This document shows positions 16,490 through 24,647 of a stretch of 64,000 nt of DNA, piece by piece. The stretch comes from Anaerolineales bacterium (GTDB lineage Bacteria > Chloroflexota > Anaerolineae > Anaerolineales > Villigracilaceae): assembly GCA_016789025.1 (NCBI GenBank), contig JAEURC010000002.1, positions 1-64,000 on the forward strand, read 5' to 3'. Below the pieces are notes generated by a model. It made no database searches and had not been told where the DNA came from. It worked only from the letters and a program-made list of their open reading frames with translations. Positions within the stretch are counted from its first letter, which is position 1; each line of letters opens with the position of its first letter. The translations under genes and the position numbers were made by a program.

Positions 16490-17503
16490 ATGAATATTGT
16501 TGATGTGATTAGGGTTGCGGGAGGCTTCGCATGGCTGGTTGCCATCGGGTTGGGAATTATGGCGGCAGTCCGCGCGAGCCGCAACCAAAATGCGAAAGGA
16601 TCAGGCTCGAGCGCGTTGATCGTGCTGATCGTTGCGATTGCCCTGACGCTGCTTGGCTCAGGCTTGGTCTATGTCGAATCGAACGAGCGCGGCGTGGTCA
16701 AAACGATTAGCGCGGGGGGCGTTCGCCCGGTGGCTTTAGAATCCGGCTTGCATTGGATTCTGCCGGGCGTCGAACAGGTTGTGCCGTATTCGATCTCGAA
16801 TCAAACGTACACCATGTCGTTCTTGCCGGAGCAAGGTCCCGATACCGGCGAGGACTCGATCCGCGCGCGCACCAAGGACGGGCAGGAAGTGATCATTGAC
16901 GCGACGGTGATCTATCGCATTGATCCAGCCAAAGTGGTGCAACTCCACATCGCGTGGGGAGAAAACTACGAAAGCGGAATCGTGCGCCCGGAGACGCGAG
17001 GCTCCATCCGCGATGCCGTATCGCAATACGGCGTGGAGGAAGTTGTCTCCACCAAGCGCGAAGAGATGGTTCAGATCATCTCCGACGAGCTGGCTAGCAG
17101 TCTATCGGACAACAACCTCGAGCTTCTCGACTTTATCTTGCGCGACATCCACTTTAGCGAAGAGTATGCCGCGGCAGTGGAACAAAAGCAGATCGCCGAA
17201 CAACAGGCGTTGCAAGCCGCGTTGATCGTTGAACAGAAAAAGCAAGAAGCAGAGCAAGCCCGGCAAGAAGCGCAAGGTCTCGCGGACGCGGCAGTGATCG
17301 CGGCGAAAGGCGAAGCAGAAGCGATCGTCATTCAAGCGCAAGCGGAGGCGGAAGCCAACCAATTGCTCGCGGCATCGCTCACGCCCGAACTGCTTCAATA
17401 TCAATATATTCTCAAACTTGCGCCGGGCGTGCAAACGATCTTCATCCCCTCGGGCAATCAATTTATTTTGCCGCTACCGGGCGCGCCGCAAATTCCACAA
17501 TAA
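16490..17503 (+). CDS. SPFH/prohibitin-family membrane protein
   Basis: The 337-residue protein has two N-terminal membrane segments (about residues 11-27 and 42-60), then an SPFH/Band 7 domain from SNERGVVKTISAGGVRPVALESGLHWILPGVEQVVPY. A long Glu/Gln/Ala-rich helix follows (KQIAEQQALQAALIVEQKKQEAEQARQEAQG), and the end LQYQYILKLAPGVQTIFIPSGNQFILPLPG resembles prohibitins. Prohibitin-like proteins form membrane rings that regulate proteases or organise microdomains. It is a second SPFH protein in the window, distinct from the slipin at 10331. RBS GGAGG, single gene, closed by a strong terminator. Confidence 0.9.
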   Translation: MNIVDVIRVAGGFAWLVAIGLGIMAAVRASRNQNAKGSGSSALIVLIVAIALTLLGSGLVYVESNERGVVKTISAGGVRPVALESGLHWILPGVEQVVPYSISNQTYTMSFLPEQGPDTGEDSIRARTKDGQEVIIDATVIYRIDPAKVVQLHIAWGENYESGIVRPETRGSIRDAVSQYGVEEVVSTKREEMVQIISDELASSLSDNNLELLDFILRDIHFSEEYAAAVEQKQIAEQQALQAALIVEQKKQEAEQARQEAQGLADAAVIAAKGEAEAIVIQAQAEAEANQLLAASLTPELLQYQYILKLAPGVQTIFIPSGNQFILPLPGAPQIPQ

Positions 17504-17513
17504 ACATCTCTAT

Positions 17514-17572
17514 CGTCCCGCAGGTTTCGTAATGAAGCCAGGCATTTTCAACAAACCTGCGGGACGTTTTTT
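17514..17572 (+). terminator. Terminator between the SPFH gene and selD (CGTCCCGCAGGTTT type)
   Basis: CGTCCCGCAGGTTT at 17514-17527 pairs perfectly with AAACCTGCGGGACG at 17553-17566 and is followed by six T. A variant of the same stem (CCCGCAGGTTTT with AAAACCTGCGGG) lies at 50637-50683, so this is a repeated terminator element. It ends only 5 nt before the selD start codon. Confidence 0.85.
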
Positions 17573-17577
17573 CTAAC

Positions 17578-18636
17578 ATGCCGATCCCACAAACGGGACG
17601 CGAAATCCGCCTCACGACTCTTTCGACCTGCGCGGGTTGAGCGTCCAAACTAAGCGCCGACGCGCTGACGCAGGTTCTGCGTCCTGTGAAAGACATCTTC
17701 GACGCCGCCTCTTATCCGGACCTTCTAGTTGGTCTGCGCGACCCGGATGACGCGGCTGTTTGGCGTTTGGATGACGACCGCGCGCTCGTCGTCACCACCG
17801 ATTTTTTCACGCCCGTTGTGGACGATCCGTTCGATTATGGCTCCATCGCCGCGGCAAACAGCATGTCGGACGTGTACGCGATGGGAGGCAGACCCTTCCT
17901 TGCGTTGAACGTCGCCGCCCTGCCGGATAATTTGCCGAATGAAATTTCCAGCGAGATCATGCGCGGCGGCGCGGAAAAAGCCCGCGAGGCGGGGGTCGTC
18001 ATCGCGGGCGGGCATACGGTGAAAGACAAAGAACCCAAGTTCGGACTCGTCGTCATCGGCTTCGTTGATCCGCGCAAGATGTTGAGCAAAGGCGGACTCC
18101 AAGTTGGCGACGCGCTTGTGCTGACCAAACCTCTCGGCTTCGGCGTCACAACCACCGCGCTGAAACGCGAACAAGTGGACACAAACGATTTGCGAGAAGC
18201 GGTGGATTGGATGAAGCGGTTGAACAAAGACGCGAGTCAACTCGCCGTTGAATTCGGTCTGCGCGGCGGGACGGATATCACCGGCTACAGCCTTCTCGGT
18301 CACGGATTGGAAATGGCGAACGCGTCGGGTGTTTCATTGAAATTGGAGTTTGATAAAATTCCCTTCATTTCAGGTGCGCGAAAATACGCCGAAAAAGGCT
18401 GCTTCGCAGGCGGCGCATTCGACAACAAATCGCACTTCCAGTCGCAGGTAAAGTTTGCCGATTCGATTGACGAAGAGAATCAAATGTTGTCCTTCGATCC
18501 GCAAACCAGCGGTGGACTGTTGCTTGGCGTTCCGCAAGAAAAACTGGATTCATTGATCGCCCGCGCGGGCGTGATGAATCAACCCGCCTGGGAGATCGGG
18601 CGCGCCGAAACAGGGGCAGGCATCAAGGTGGAATGA
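17578..18636 (+). CDS. selD: Selenide, water dikinase, selenocysteine-containing (UGA at 17638-17640)
   Basis: SelD makes selenophosphate from selenide and ATP, the selenium donor for selenocysteine and selenouridine. The frame from ATG 17578 reads MPIPQTGREIRLTTLSTCAG, then TGA, then ASKLSADALTQVL. This matches the N-terminal active-site segment of SelD, where E. coli has GAGCGCK with catalytic Cys17. The in-frame TGA falls at that Cys position (residue 21, followed by A-S-K with the essential Lys kept), so it is read as selenocysteine. A perfect hairpin follows in the right window (17667-17683). Downstream blocks DDRALVVTTDFFTPVVDDPFDYG and AGGHTVKDKEPKFGL are normal SelD. The total is 352 residues, the usual length; without the UGA the active site would be missing. 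Confidence 0.92.
17667..17683 (+). promoter_or_regulatory. Bacterial SECIS element in selD
   Basis: GACGCAG and CTGCGTC form a perfect 7-bp stem around GTT. The apical part CGCAGGTTCTGCG closely resembles the loop of the E. coli fdhF SECIS (GCAGGTCTGC), including the G and U that SelB recognises. It starts 26 nt after the UGA and its loop is about 33 nt away, within the spacing known for bacterial SECIS elements. Confidence 0.75.
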
Positions 18637-18791
18637 AGCGTCTCATTCATAGTACAATAGAGAGAGCGTTGGAAAGTCTCTCCAAATCATGCCAGACATC
18701 CCCATAGATAGTTCGTCATCCAAATTCACCCGGACAAGCCGTTGGCGATTGCCTGCGGTTATATTTTCATCGTCAACGTTTTGAAAACGAA

Positions 18792-20105
18792 ATGACCTTT
18801 ACATCCTATATCATCATTATTATTGTTGTTATTTTTCTCAACGCGATCTTTGTATTATCAGAAATGTCCGTTGCGTCTTCGCGTAAAGCGCGCCTGCAAC
18901 AACGTCTGAACGAGGGCGACAAGGGCGCGAAGACCGCGCTGGATCTGATGCAAAACCCGAACCTGTTCCTTGCCACTGTGCAAATCGGAATTACTTTGGT
19001 GGGCGTTTTCATTGGCGCGGTCGGAGGCGCTTCACTGGCAGAACCTCTCGCCATAGCTCTGATGCGCGTTCCGCAATTGACAGAGATCGCCGAATCGCTC
19101 GCGTTGGGTATTGTGGTCGTGACGATCACATTTTTCTCGATCATTCTCGGCGAACTTGTGCCAAAACGGATTGCTTTGCACAACCCCGAGCAGATCGCTT
19201 CCGCCCTTGCCGGACCGATGATGTTAATCTCAAAACTTTTCGCGCCATTCGTCTGGCTTCTCGGGCGCATCACTGATTTTGTTCTCAAAGTGCTGGGCAT
19301 TAAACCCGGGAACGAGCCGCCTGTGACAGAAGAGGAGATTCAATTACTCATAGACCAGGGCACGCAGGCTGGCGTATTCGAAGAAGCAGAGCACGACATG
19401 GTGGAAGGCGTGTTCAGTCTCGGCGACCAGCGCGTCTATTCGCTAATGACTCCGCGAACCGACGTTGTGTATCTTGACGTTAGCGACACCCTTGAGGAAA
19501 TCCGCCAGAAAATCACGTCGAGTGAGTATTCGCGCTTCCCTGTGCGGCAAGGATCGCTCGATTCGATTTTAGGTATCGTCAAGGCGCGCGATTTGCTGGT
19601 GCGAAGTCTGAGCAATGAAGAGATCAAATTGAAGGACCTGCTCAAACCCGCTTTCTTCATCCCTGAAACCATGTTCGCCTCGCGCGCCCTCGAGGTCTTC
19701 AAGGAAAAAGGCACGCAGATACTGCTTGTCATCGACGAGTTTGGCGGCTTGCAAGGACTGATCACCATCAACGATATTCTCGAGGAGATCGTTGGGCAAA
19801 TGGAGCATGAAGAGCCGCAAGCCACACAGAGGCAGGATGGTTCATGGCTCCTCGATGGCATGTTAGAGGTGGACGAGTTCAAAGAGATCTTCAAGCTGCA
19901 TGTTCTTCCTCATGAAGATGAGTATGAAACCTTGAGCGGATTTGTGATGATGTCGCTGGGGCGCGTTCCTCAAGCCGCCGATCATTTCGAGTGGCACGGT
20001 CTGCGCTTCGAGGTGATTGACATGGACGGCCGCCGCGTGGACAAAGTGCTGGTCACCACCCTGCCGCAACGGACTACCGGGCAAGAGCCGGTGCAAGTCA
20101 ATTAG
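18792..20105 (+). CDS. CNNM/CorC-type transporter with CBS domains
   Basis: This 437-residue protein has the complete layout of the HlyC/CorC (CNNM, UPF0053) family: an N-terminal DUF21 membrane domain with three to four segments (residues about 1-190), two CBS domains (RVYSLMTPRTDVVYLDV...and LLKPAFFIPETMFASRALEVFKEKGTQILLVIDEFGGLQGLITINDILEEIVGQ) and a C-terminal CorC/HlyC domain (WLLDGMLEVDEFKEIF...GFVMMSLGRVP). Members take part in Mg2+ (or other cation) efflux across the membrane, with CBS domains sensing nucleotides. The old name hemolysin does not imply toxicity. The start is the ATG directly before the first membrane segment. Spacing of 12 nt to the next gene suggests co-transcription. 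Confidence 0.93.
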   Translation: MTFTSYIIIIIVVIFLNAIFVLSEMSVASSRKARLQQRLNEGDKGAKTALDLMQNPNLFLATVQIGITLVGVFIGAVGGASLAEPLAIALMRVPQLTEIAESLALGIVVVTITFFSIILGELVPKRIALHNPEQIASALAGPMMLISKLFAPFVWLLGRITDFVLKVLGIKPGNEPPVTEEEIQLLIDQGTQAGVFEEAEHDMVEGVFSLGDQRVYSLMTPRTDVVYLDVSDTLEEIRQKITSSEYSRFPVRQGSLDSILGIVKARDLLVRSLSNEEIKLKDLLKPAFFIPETMFASRALEVFKEKGTQILLVIDEFGGLQGLITINDILEEIVGQMEHEEPQATQRQDGSWLLDGMLEVDEFKEIFKLHVLPHEDEYETLSGFVMMSLGRVPQAADHFEWHGLRFEVIDMDGRRVDKVLVTTLPQRTTGQEPVQVN

Positions 20106-20117
20106 AATCTCCCTATT

Positions 20118-22412
20118 ATGATGAAAACAAACGGGTTGAAAAAAAATTCGCGATTATTGATTATCGCGGTATTATTTTTATTGTCAGGCGCGGCCGGACT
20201 AATCTACCAGATCGTCTGGCACCGCTTGCTCGAAATCTATTTCGGCGTCACCATGACCGCGATCACGCTGATCGTTGCCGCGTACATGGCAGGTCTCGGT
20301 CTTGGGTCGCTTCTGGGTGGAAGAATTGCGCACCGGCTTAAACGCGTCGTTCTGGTCTATGGCATTGTCGAGATAGGAATCGCCATCTTCGGATATTGTA
20401 GCCTCGATCTCATCCACTGGATCGGTCAACGCACGGCGGGAAGTCCGTACCTGTTGGTGTTTCTATTAAGTTTCGCCCTTCTACTCATCCCCACGGCTTT
20501 GATGGGCATGACACTGCCCCTGCTCACCCAATCGTTCGTGAATCGCGTAGAAATCTCCGGTCACGTGATTGGCTTACTTTACGGGATCAACACGCTCGGA
20601 GCCGGACTGGGAGCGCTGGTCGCCGGGTATTTCCTCATCGGATGGCTGGGCTTCGACGGCGCAACACAAGCGGCGGTTGCGCTTAATGTTCTCGTCGGCA
20701 TCGGAGCAGTAACTCTTTTTCAAAACAAAGAACGCGTTGATCGCGCCGCAAAAATTGAAAATAACCCCGAATCAGCGCCATCCATTTCATACGGCTCAAT
20801 ATTAATTGCCGCGTTCTTGGTCGGTTTCATCAACCTGGGGTTTGAGATGCTATGGTTTCGCGTTCTCGGGGTGATCAACAAAGGGACAGCCTACGGATTC
20901 CCAAGCGTGTTATTCGTTTTCCTCGCGGGCTTGGCGATCGGCGGCTTCCTCTGGGGGCGTAAAGCAGACCAAAGCAACGACAGGGTCGCGCTGTTCTGGA
21001 AATTACAACTGGGAAGCGGAGTTGTCATCCTGCTTTCCTGGCTGGCTGTTTGGGCGGCATTGCACTACCCTCCGCTTCACGACCAGATCAGGGAATCATT
21101 TAACAATCCCCAACAGCCTATCCTGTCCTTCGTGAAAACAGAAAATGGACAGGTGTTCTCGCGACGATTGATGATCTCAAGCCTTTTCGAGTATTTTGCC
21201 CCGATCCTAATTCTTGTCCTCCCTGCCAGCCTGATGATGGGCGGCGGCTTACCTCTGCTGGATCGAATCGCGATCACAAGCGCGAGCGTCTCTGGAAAAC
21301 GCGTGGGGGATGTTCACCTGGCCAATATCTTCGGTTCTGTGATGGGGTCGCTGGCAATCAGTTTTGTGTTCCTGTCCACCCTGGGCACCGAGTTGACCTT
21401 CAAAGTATTGTGTCTGCTCAGCCTCCTTTTCACCAGCCTTGTCTGGGGCAGGAGGCAGAACCTTGGAAGACAAATATATTTGCTCCCCGCGTTTCTGATC
21501 GCCCTCGTCCTTGTCGCGCCTCGGCAGGGAACCTTCTATGAAAAGGTATATTCCGTTGCGACCAATATGCCCGCTCTTGTGCGCGAAACAGGCGAAAGTG
21601 TTCTCGCGATAGGATATAACGAAACGCCGTCTTCGCCATCCACGCTGTGGATCGGTGGGATTCAAAACAGTTATTTTCCAACCTATGGCGATTACGAGCG
21701 TTCAGCATTCATTTGCGCCGGGGCGAGTCGCCCGCGGAAAATTCTGATCATAGGATTGGGCGGTTCGAACACCGCCTATTTCTTGACGCGCATGCCCGGT
21801 GTGGAAGAGATCACTATCGTCGAATTGATGGAAGATCTCGGCGTTCTGCTGAACATGTACGTGCCAGTGGCGCAAAGCACGTTTGCAGACCCGCGCGTCC
21901 AATACATTGCGGATGACGGTCGGCGTTATTTGTATGCCAACCCCACCGAAAAATACGATATGATTTTCATTGACCCTCTCTACAGTTACACGGCTGGGCA
22001 CAACAACCTCTATTCGCGCGAAGCGATGGAGTTGTATCGTTCTCACCTCACAGTTGGTGGTATATTCTGCGGTTGGATGAACGAACGACACTCGATTCCC
22101 ATGACCGCCGCAACCGTATTCCCCCATCTCGAACAGTTCCGAGATTGGATTGTCGCTGGAAACAGCGAAATTAAATTCGACCAAGCTTACATGGTAACAG
22201 GATACTCCGCGTATACCGAATTAAACAATGGGATTTTTGGCGATGTCGTGTACGAATCTCTCAAGCCTGAGGCGATTTTTTCGCAGTACGTCGGCGATCG
22301 GAATTGCATCCTCGAAAAAGATACAGATACGCCTATTCTGACGGATACCAACCCGTGGCTCGAGTATTATTACTTTTCGCCTCCTTCACGACGTCCAATC
22401 CGTTGTGACTAG
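20118..22412 (+). CDS. Polytopic membrane protein with C-terminal spermidine-synthase-like domain
   Basis: The 764-residue protein begins with about fourteen membrane segments. The first reads LLIIAVLFLLSGAAGLIYQIVWHRLLEIYFGVT, the usual start of the membrane-fused spermidine/spermine synthase family (polyamine aminopropyltransferase-like). The C-terminal third is a Rossmann methyltransferase-type domain: KILIIGLGGSNTAYFLTRMPGVEEITIVELMEDL is the nucleotide motif, followed by DDGRRYLYANPTEKYDMIFIDPLYSYTAGHNNLYSREAMEL. Canonical aminopropyltransferases have an Asp in the motif (GGGDG) that is not seen here, so it may use a different substrate. No function beyond the family is assigned. Likely in an operon with the following HAD and EamA genes. 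Confidence 0.85.
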   Translation: MMKTNGLKKNSRLLIIAVLFLLSGAAGLIYQIVWHRLLEIYFGVTMTAITLIVAAYMAGLGLGSLLGGRIAHRLKRVVLVYGIVEIGIAIFGYCSLDLIHWIGQRTAGSPYLLVFLLSFALLLIPTALMGMTLPLLTQSFVNRVEISGHVIGLLYGINTLGAGLGALVAGYFLIGWLGFDGATQAAVALNVLVGIGAVTLFQNKERVDRAAKIENNPESAPSISYGSILIAAFLVGFINLGFEMLWFRVLGVINKGTAYGFPSVLFVFLAGLAIGGFLWGRKADQSNDRVALFWKLQLGSGVVILLSWLAVWAALHYPPLHDQIRESFNNPQQPILSFVKTENGQVFSRRLMISSLFEYFAPILILVLPASLMMGGGLPLLDRIAITSASVSGKRVGDVHLANIFGSVMGSLAISFVFLSTLGTELTFKVLCLLSLLFTSLVWGRRQNLGRQIYLLPAFLIALVLVAPRQGTFYEKVYSVATNMPALVRETGESVLAIGYNETPSSPSTLWIGGIQNSYFPTYGDYERSAFICAGASRPRKILIIGLGGSNTAYFLTRMPGVEEITIVELMEDLGVLLNMYVPVAQSTFADPRVQYIADDGRRYLYANPTEKYDMIFIDPLYSYTAGHNNLYSREAMELYRSHLTVGGIFCGWMNERHSIPMTAATVFPHLEQFRDWIVAGNSEIKFDQAYMVTGYSAYTELNNGIFGDVVYESLKPEAIFSQYVGDRNCILEKDTDTPILTDTNPWLEYYYFSPPSRRPIRCD

Positions 22413-22420
22413 CGGACACC

Positions 22421-23167
22421 ATGCCCAATATCCTTCGCGCAGTAATTTTCGACCTTGGAGGAACGCTCATGTTCGAGCGTGAAGCCACGCGCCCCATCAG
22501 CGCCCAGGGAGATGAAGCGTTGACTCAATACTTGCGCGAGCAAGGCATGGAGTTAAACCTATCCACCTTCCCGCTGGAGTTTCGGAAAAGGTTAGACACG
22601 TATTTCAGCCAGCGCGAAAAAGACCTGTTTGAAACGACTTACTCTTTCGTTCTGCGCGACATCCTTGACTCCAAAGGATATAACGACGTGCCAGACGATC
22701 TCATCCGCAATGCGCTAGACCGCTTGTTCGCGGTCACGCAGACAAATTGGGCTTTGGAAAGCGACGCCATTTCCACTTTGAAAAAGATCGAAGCCGATGG
22801 ATACCGGATGGGATTGATCTCGAACGCCGGCGACGACAAAGATGTGCAACAAATGGTTCAAAAATTCCACATTTCGCGCTACTTCGATTTTGTCTTGACC
22901 TCCGCCGCGTGCAGTTATCGCAAACCGCATCCGCGCATCTTCGAGATGGCGCTTTCCAATTGGTATTTTCTGCCCTCGGAGGCTGTGATGGTGGGAGACA
23001 ACCTGACCGCCGATGTGAAAGGGGCAAAAGCCGCGGGACTGTTCGGGGTATGGCTGACGAGGCGGGCAAACTCGCACCCGGAGCAGCAGGCTGACGTTGC
23101 GCCTGACGCGACGATCTCCACTCTGGCAGAACTACCATCCATCCTTGATCGGCTTCAAGTCCAATAA
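22421..23167 (+). CDS. HAD-superfamily hydrolase
   Basis: The 248-residue protein shows the haloacid dehalogenase signature in an unusual first motif: FDLGGTLMFE has the nucleophile Asp but a Gly at the position of the second Asp. Motif II is in GLISNAGD, motif III Lys in SYRKPHPRIFEMAL and motif IV in MVGDNLTADVKGAKAAG. This is the subfamily I (phosphoglycolate phosphatase/DehII-like) type. A missing second Asp is seen in dehalogenase-type and some phosphomutase relatives, so a plain phosphatase is not certain. It lies 8 nt after the membrane synthase gene and 3 nt before the EamA gene, so it is part of that operon. Confidence 0.88.
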   Translation: MPNILRAVIFDLGGTLMFEREATRPISAQGDEALTQYLREQGMELNLSTFPLEFRKRLDTYFSQREKDLFETTYSFVLRDILDSKGYNDVPDDLIRNALDRLFAVTQTNWALESDAISTLKKIEADGYRMGLISNAGDDKDVQQMVQKFHISRYFDFVLTSAACSYRKPHPRIFEMALSNWYFLPSEAVMVGDNLTADVKGAKAAGLFGVWLTRRANSHPEQQADVAPDATISTLAELPSILDRLQVQ

Positions 23168-23170
23168 TTC

Positions 23171-24067
23171 ATGAGTCAAAACAAATCTATTCTTGCCTAT
23201 GCCGCGTTGGGCGTCGGCGTGCTGGCGCTAAGTTTCTCCGGCATGTTTGTGCGCTGGGCAAATGCCCCGGGTCCCGTCACCGCCTTTTATCGGCTGTTCT
23301 TTTCGATATTTTTGTTATTGCCGTTTTTTTTGCCGCGAGCGCGCGCAAATCCATCCGTACGCTCGCGCCTGGTGATGTATCCGCTACTGGCTGGAATTTT
23401 CACCGCTTTCGACCTCGCCTTGTGGACGTCTTCACTTTCATACACGACAGTTTCAAATGCCACCCTGCTCGGCAACACTGCGCCGCTTTGGGTTGCCCTG
23501 GCTGGATGGTTGATCTACAAAAAGCGATTCCCGGGAAAATTTTGGCTGGGTCTGGGGTTGGCGATGTTTGGCGCCGCACTTATCATCAGCGCCGATTTTA
23601 TCCTGCACCCGCGCTTCGGCGTCGGAGATGTGATGGCGATCTTGACCGGCTTCTTTTACGGTTGTTACTTTCTCTTCACAGAGAAGAGCCGCGAAAAATT
23701 CGACTCGTTCACGCATATCTGGTTCGTAGGAGTTGGCGCAAGCCTGACGCTATTCTTCGTCAATCTTGCGCTCGGTTATTCGCTGACCGGCTACAACACA
23801 CAGAGTTGGCTCGTCTTTCTCGCGACCGCGATCGTCTCGCAACTGATCGGTTATATGTCGCTTGCCTACGCGCTCGGTCACTTGCCAGCGTCCATCGTTG
23901 CCCCAACAATGATCTTGCAACCGGTGGTCACCACGCTGTTGGCAATCCCTTTCCTCGACGAAATCCCCACGATCTGGCAGGGGCTGGGCGGCGGGTTCGC
24001 CCTGGTTGGAATTTATATCGTCAACCTTACGCACCAAACATCCCAGCCTGAAACTCCAAACGCCTAA
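23171..24067 (+). CDS. EamA/DMT-family transporter
   Basis: The 298-residue protein has ten hydrophobic segments arranged as two EamA repeats of five. The first repeat starts ALGVGVLALSFSGMFVRWANAPGPVTAFYRLFFSIFLLLPFF and the second starts at FGVGDVMAILTGFFYGCYFLFTEKSR; the ending YALGHLPASIVAPTMILQPVVTTLLAIPFLDEIPTIWQGLGGGFALVGIYIV is standard for the drug/metabolite transporter superfamily. The substrate is unknown. It is the last gene of the run starting at 18792. Confidence 0.9.
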   Translation: MSQNKSILAYAALGVGVLALSFSGMFVRWANAPGPVTAFYRLFFSIFLLLPFFLPRARANPSVRSRLVMYPLLAGIFTAFDLALWTSSLSYTTVSNATLLGNTAPLWVALAGWLIYKKRFPGKFWLGLGLAMFGAALIISADFILHPRFGVGDVMAILTGFFYGCYFLFTEKSREKFDSFTHIWFVGVGASLTLFFVNLALGYSLTGYNTQSWLVFLATAIVSQLIGYMSLAYALGHLPASIVAPTMILQPVVTTLLAIPFLDEIPTIWQGLGGGFALVGIYIVNLTHQTSQPETPNA

Positions 24068-24101
24068 CATAAAGGTTCATTCAAATTTCAGACCAAATTG
24101 G

Positions 24102-24129
24102 TTGCATTTTGGCTTGAAAATTGTATAAT
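24102..24129 (+). promoter_or_regulatory. Promoter of the STAS gene
   Basis: TTGCAT at 24102-24107 and TATAAT at 24124-24129 are separated by 16 bp. The start codon is 29 nt further on, so this transcript has a short leader. Confidence 0.7.
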
Positions 24130-24158
24130 GATCTAAAGTTCATCGAGCGGAGAATGCC

Positions 24159-24563
24159 ATGGAAGTTAAAACCTTTACTGAAAACGGCAGAGTGCCTGTC
24201 ATGGTCATGCATGTGGACGGAAATATCGATTCGCTGACCTCGGAAGTATTTCAAGCGGCGGCTAACGAAACCATCGCGAAAGGCGCTCGCCACATTCTGG
24301 TTGATCTCTCTCATGTCAAATTCGTCAGCAGCGCGGGGTTGCGCGCGCTTCATGATGTGTTCAACCAACTCCGCGACCTCGACCCGGACACATCCATGAG
24401 CGACGATGATGTGCGCAAAGGAATTAGCGCGGGAACGTATAAATCTCCGCACCTCAAGCTTCTCAACCTGTCGGCGGAAGCGCGCGTGGGGTTTGAAACG
24501 GCGGGATTCGATATGTTCATCCAAACTTACACGGATATGAAAACCGCCGTCGCTTCTTTCTGA
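24159..24563 (+). CDS. STAS-domain anti-sigma factor antagonist-like protein
   Basis: The 134-residue protein is a STAS domain: it opens with VMVMHVDGNIDSLTSEVFQAA and has the conserved LVDLSHVKFVSSAGLRALHDVF block, where the Ser in SSAGLR is the residue phosphorylated by an anti-sigma kinase in SpoIIAA/RsbV proteins. An extra 20-residue Asp/Ser-rich loop (RDLDPDTSMSDDDVRKG) sits before the last strand LKLLNLSAEARVGFETAG. It would bind a partner kinase or STAS receiver, but no RsbW-like kinase is nearby. Its own promoter and terminator make it a single-gene unit. Confidence 0.88.
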   Translation: MEVKTFTENGRVPVMVMHVDGNIDSLTSEVFQAAANETIAKGARHILVDLSHVKFVSSAGLRALHDVFNQLRDLDPDTSMSDDDVRKGISAGTYKSPHLKLLNLSAEARVGFETAGFDMFIQTYTDMKTAVASF

Positions 24564-24591
24564 CGGGACAACTGATTCGCCTCGTACGCGC

Positions 24592-24629
24592 AGACCTCAC
24601 GGGTCTTCAAGACCCGTGAGGTCTTTTTC
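24592..24629 (+). terminator. Terminator after the STAS gene
   Basis: AGACCTCACGGGTC at 24592-24605 pairs perfectly with GACCCGTGAGGTCT at 24611-24624 and five T follow. A palindrome of similar design (ACTCCGAGGTCT with AGACCTCGGAGT) lies at 49821-49853. The rarA -10 box follows within six bases. Confidence 0.85.
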
Positions 24630-24634
24630 TCCCT

Positions 24635-24640
24635 TATAAT
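24635..24640 (+). promoter_or_regulatory. -10 box of a probable leaderless promoter (rarA)
   Basis: TATAAT ends seven bases before the ATG of rarA and no ribosome binding site is present. The -35 region would fall inside the STAS terminator and is not recognisable. Confidence 0.45.
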
Positions 24641-24647
24641 CTCTCTC

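Noticed and set aside
17638..17640. The TGA upstream of the SelD body as an ordinary stop codon
   Set aside because: The sequence before it is a typical SelD N-terminus, the TGA is at the active-site position, and a SECIS-like hairpin follows, so readthrough as selenocysteine explains it better.
18689..18784. A 31-codon frame between selD and the CorC-like gene
   Set aside because: Short, Ser-rich, no RBS and no similarity that I recognise; the 155-base gap otherwise shows only a TACAAT at about 18652.
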